Source: Candidatus Aminicenantota bacterium (GTDB taxonomy: Bacteria; Acidobacteriota; Aminicenantia; UBA2199). From it: 6,786 bases of DNA. Within the stretch, counting starts at the first letter, position 1, and each line of letters begins with the position of its first letter. Below, one piece after another: positions 5,317 to 6,786 of the stretch. The stretch covers positions 1-6,786 of the forward strand of contig JAPKZM010000070.1 of assembly GCA_026393775.1 (NCBI GenBank), written 5' to 3'. Position numbers and translations under genes: made by a program. The notes beneath the pieces are model-generated. The model was not told the origin of the DNA. It did not search any database and saw only the letters and a list, made by a program, of their open reading frames with translations.

Positions 5317-6342
5317 ATGAATTTAAAATACCAACGACCCCGGAAGTTGGATGTTGAGGAATTGACTCCCAATTACGGACGCTTCACGGCCGAACCTTTC
5401 GAACGCGGGTATGGCACCACCATCGGCATCTCCCTGCGCCGGGTCCTGCTCTCGCTGATCGAGGGCGCGGCCATCACGGCCATCCGCATCGATGGAGTGC
5501 TGCACGAATTTTCAATCATCCCGGGAATATTTGAAGACGTGCTGAACATCATTTTAAATATGAAGACCATTCCGCTCAAGATGACGGGCGACGAGACCAA
5601 GGTAGTGCACATCGACAAAACGGGCCCCGGAGAGATCCTTTCCGGAGACATCGTCACCGACGGCAGCGTGGAAATCCTGGACAAGAACGTTCATCTGGCT
5701 TACATGGAAGAAGACGCCAAGTTCAAGGCGGAGATCGTCATCAAGCGCGGTCTGGGCTTCAAATTGTCCGACCAGAATTTTGACGAAACGTTGCCCGTCG
5801 ACTTCATTCCGGTCGATGCCAATTTCAACCCGGTGGAAAAAGTCAATTACACCATTCAATCTTCCCGCGTCGGCAAGACCACCGACTATGAAAAACTGGT
5901 CATCGAAGTCTGGACCAACGGCAGCATTTCGCCCAAGGAAGCCCTGACCCGGTCCGGCAAGATTTTACGCGAGCACCTGGTGGTCTTTATCGACTATCAA
6001 GACAAGGAAAAGCTCAAGGTCGGCGGGGAACAGGAAGGCGACGCGGATATCGAAAGCAAGACCGAATTCCTGGAAAAAACCGTCGAATCCATGGGGCTCT
6101 CGGTGCGGGCCCTCAAATGCCTGAAGCGTCTCGGCGTGGACTATATTTTCGAGCTGGTGGAAAAGACCGAGCATGAACTGCTGAACTCCAAGAATTTCGG
6201 CAAGAAATCGCTCGAGGAGATCATCAGCAAGCTGACCGAATACAACCTCGGGCTCGGGCAGAAAATCCCCGAAGCCCTGCGCTCCGAATTCAAGGAAAAA
6301 TTTCAGAAGAAAGAAAACATCATCGAGGTCATGGAGGACTAG
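5317..6342 (+). CDS. rpoA: DNA-directed RNA polymerase subunit alpha
   Basis: The alpha dimer is the assembly platform for beta and beta', and its C-terminal domain binds UP-element DNA and activators. The protein has 341 residues. The N-terminal domain (about 1-228) includes FTAEPFERGYGTTIG, SLRRVLLSLIEGAA, and GVLHEFSIIPG, followed by the insert domain and EVWTNGSISPKEALTRSGKI. An acidic linker around GGEQEGDADIES leads to the C-terminal domain (about 253-325) with SVRALKCLKRLGVDYIFELV and NFGKKSLEEI. Two residues are unusual. Ile38 sits where GN(S/A)LRR has asparagine. Lys267 occupies the place of E. coli Asn268, a DNA-contact residue, while the key arginine (264, E. coli Arg265) and GKKS are kept. 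The start at 5317 is supported by its ribosome-binding site. rplQ follows after 4 bases. Confidence 0.98.
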   Translation: MNLKYQRPRKLDVEELTPNYGRFTAEPFERGYGTTIGISLRRVLLSLIEGAAITAIRIDGVLHEFSIIPGIFEDVLNIILNMKTIPLKMTGDETKVVHIDKTGPGEILSGDIVTDGSVEILDKNVHLAYMEEDAKFKAEIVIKRGLGFKLSDQNFDETLPVDFIPVDANFNPVEKVNYTIQSSRVGKTTDYEKLVIEVWTNGSISPKEALTRSGKILREHLVVFIDYQDKEKLKVGGEQEGDADIESKTEFLEKTVESMGLSVRALKCLKRLGVDYIFELVEKTEHELLNSKNFGKKSLEEIISKLTEYNLGLGQKIPEALRSEFKEKFQKKENIIEVMED

Positions 6343-6346
6343 CAAC

Positions 6347-6754
6347 ATGAGACATGCCAAGGACGGATACAAACTGCGGCGCGATCCGGCTCACCGCCGG
6401 GCGCTGCTGCGCAACCTGACCGCCAGCGTGGTCGAAAAGAACCGCATCACCACCACCCTGGCCAAGGCCAAGGCGGTCCAGCCCATCGTCGAAAAGATGA
6501 TCGGCCTGGGCAAGTCGGGAACCCTGGCCGACAAGCGCCGGGCTTTTGCTTATTTTTTCAAACGCCAGACAGTGCAAAAACTTTTCGATGAAGTGGCGCC
6601 CCGCTTCATGGACCGCCAGGGCGGATATACGCGCATCATCCACGACGATTTCCGAAAAGGGGACGGCGCCGAAACGGCGATCCTTGAATTCGTCGATTTT
6701 CAGTTCGTGCCCAAGGAAAAGAAGAAAAAAGAAAAAAAAGCGGCAAAAAAATGA
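6347..6754 (+). CDS. rplQ: 50S ribosomal protein L17
   Basis: L17 binds 23S rRNA near the exit side of the large subunit. The 135-residue protein starts MRHAKDGYKLRRDPAHRRAL and carries LLRNLTASVVEKNRITTTLAKAK, a central helical region, then KLFDEVAPRFMDRQGGYTRI and ETAILEFVD, the usual L17 core. The core ends near residue 120; the rest is a lysine-rich tail (KEKKKKEKKAAKK) encoded by runs of A, a common but variable ending in this family. The ATG at 6347 has GGAGG at 6333-6337 inside the end of rpoA, 9 bases upstream. Placement right after rpoA is the standard end of the alpha operon. Only 6 bases separate its stop from the tRNA that follows. Confidence 0.96.
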   Translation: MRHAKDGYKLRRDPAHRRALLRNLTASVVEKNRITTTLAKAKAVQPIVEKMIGLGKSGTLADKRRAFAYFFKRQTVQKLFDEVAPRFMDRQGGYTRIIHDDFRKGDGAETAILEFVDFQFVPKEKKKKEKKAAKK

Positions 6755-6760
6755 ACGCGG

Positions 6761-6786
6761 GCGGGCATAGCTCAATGGTAGAGTAC
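6761..6786 (+). tRNA. tRNA, probably tRNA-Gly, 5' part (cut by the window end)
   Basis: The last 26 bases fit the 5' part of a tRNA. GCGGGCA is the acceptor strand (6761-6767), T8 and A9 follow, GCTC (6770-6773) can pair with GAGT (6781-6784) as the D stem with one G-T pair, and AATGGTA is a D loop with the invariant GG. Position 26 is A and the anticodon stem begins at 6786. The GCGGG start and AGCTCAATGGTAGAG match common bacterial tRNA-Gly sequences, but the anticodon lies outside the window, so the amino acid is inferred. It starts 6 bases after the rplQ stop with no terminator between, so it may be made from the same transcript. Confidence 0.85.

Noticed and set aside
6755..6760. Rho-independent terminator after rplQ
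   Set aside because: Only six bases lie between the stop and the tRNA. There is no hairpin followed by a T run.
6546..6770. Alternative + frame across the end of rplQ into the tRNA
   Set aside because: It is an out-of-frame reading of L17 and runs into the tRNA 5' end. The composition is that of a shadow frame.
1..6786. A mobile element, CRISPR array, toxin-antitoxin, defence module or other novel system
   Set aside because: Every stretch is occupied by conserved housekeeping genes in canonical order. No repeats, foreign genes or non-coding gaps were found.

Overview
The window is a stretch of a bacterial chromosome carrying the 3' half of the spc ribosomal-protein operon fused without a gap to the alpha operon. 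The order on the + strand is rpsE (3' end only), rpmD, rplO, secY, adk, map, infA, rpmJ, rpsM, rpsK, rpsD, rpoA, rplQ, then the 5' end of a tRNA that looks like tRNA-Gly. No gene lies on the minus strand. Gene density is close to maximal: neighbours overlap or are separated by at most 12 bases, and no non-coding stretch is long enough to hold a promoter and leader.

The left part (rpsE to infA, about 1-3750) uses overlapping genes, with stop and start codons sharing bases (10 and 17 bases at rpsE/rpmD and rpmD/rplO, then TTGA, ATGA, ATGA, TGATG). The right part (rpmJ to rpoA, about 3750-6342) uses short gaps in which a strong Shine-Dalgarno sequence is built onto the preceding stop codon (TAGGAGG or TAAGGAGG style). 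rplQ follows rpoA after 4 bases, and the tRNA begins 6 bases after rplQ, with no terminator between.

Together the genes supply ribosomal proteins of both subunits (S5, L30, L15, L36, S13, S11, S4, L17), initiation factor 1, the RNA polymerase alpha subunit, the Sec translocon channel, adenylate kinase and methionine aminopeptidase. This is housekeeping gene expression and protein export, not an accessory region.

The one clear defect is in secY. Its reading frame changes at about 1083-1087, exactly where the protein should run from the end of TM2 through the first long cytoplasmic loop. About 23 conserved residues are missing, consistent with a 68-base deletion relative to an intact gene. Because secY is normally single-copy and essential, an assembly or sequencing artefact, or a mutated minority template, is more likely than a living cell with this allele. 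Smaller oddities are two substitutions at usually conserved positions in RpoA, unusual residues in IF1 and L15, and a short insertion in Map.

The organism is bacterial (S5/L30/L15/SecY/Adk/Map/IF1 order, 'C+' zinc-binding L36 and S4, bacterial RpoA). Codons often end in G or C, suggesting a moderately GC-rich genome. The proteins resemble no single well-known model closely. An Acidobacteriota/Aminicenantota-like or deltaproteobacteria-like lineage is a guess only. I see no evidence of a novel biological system here.
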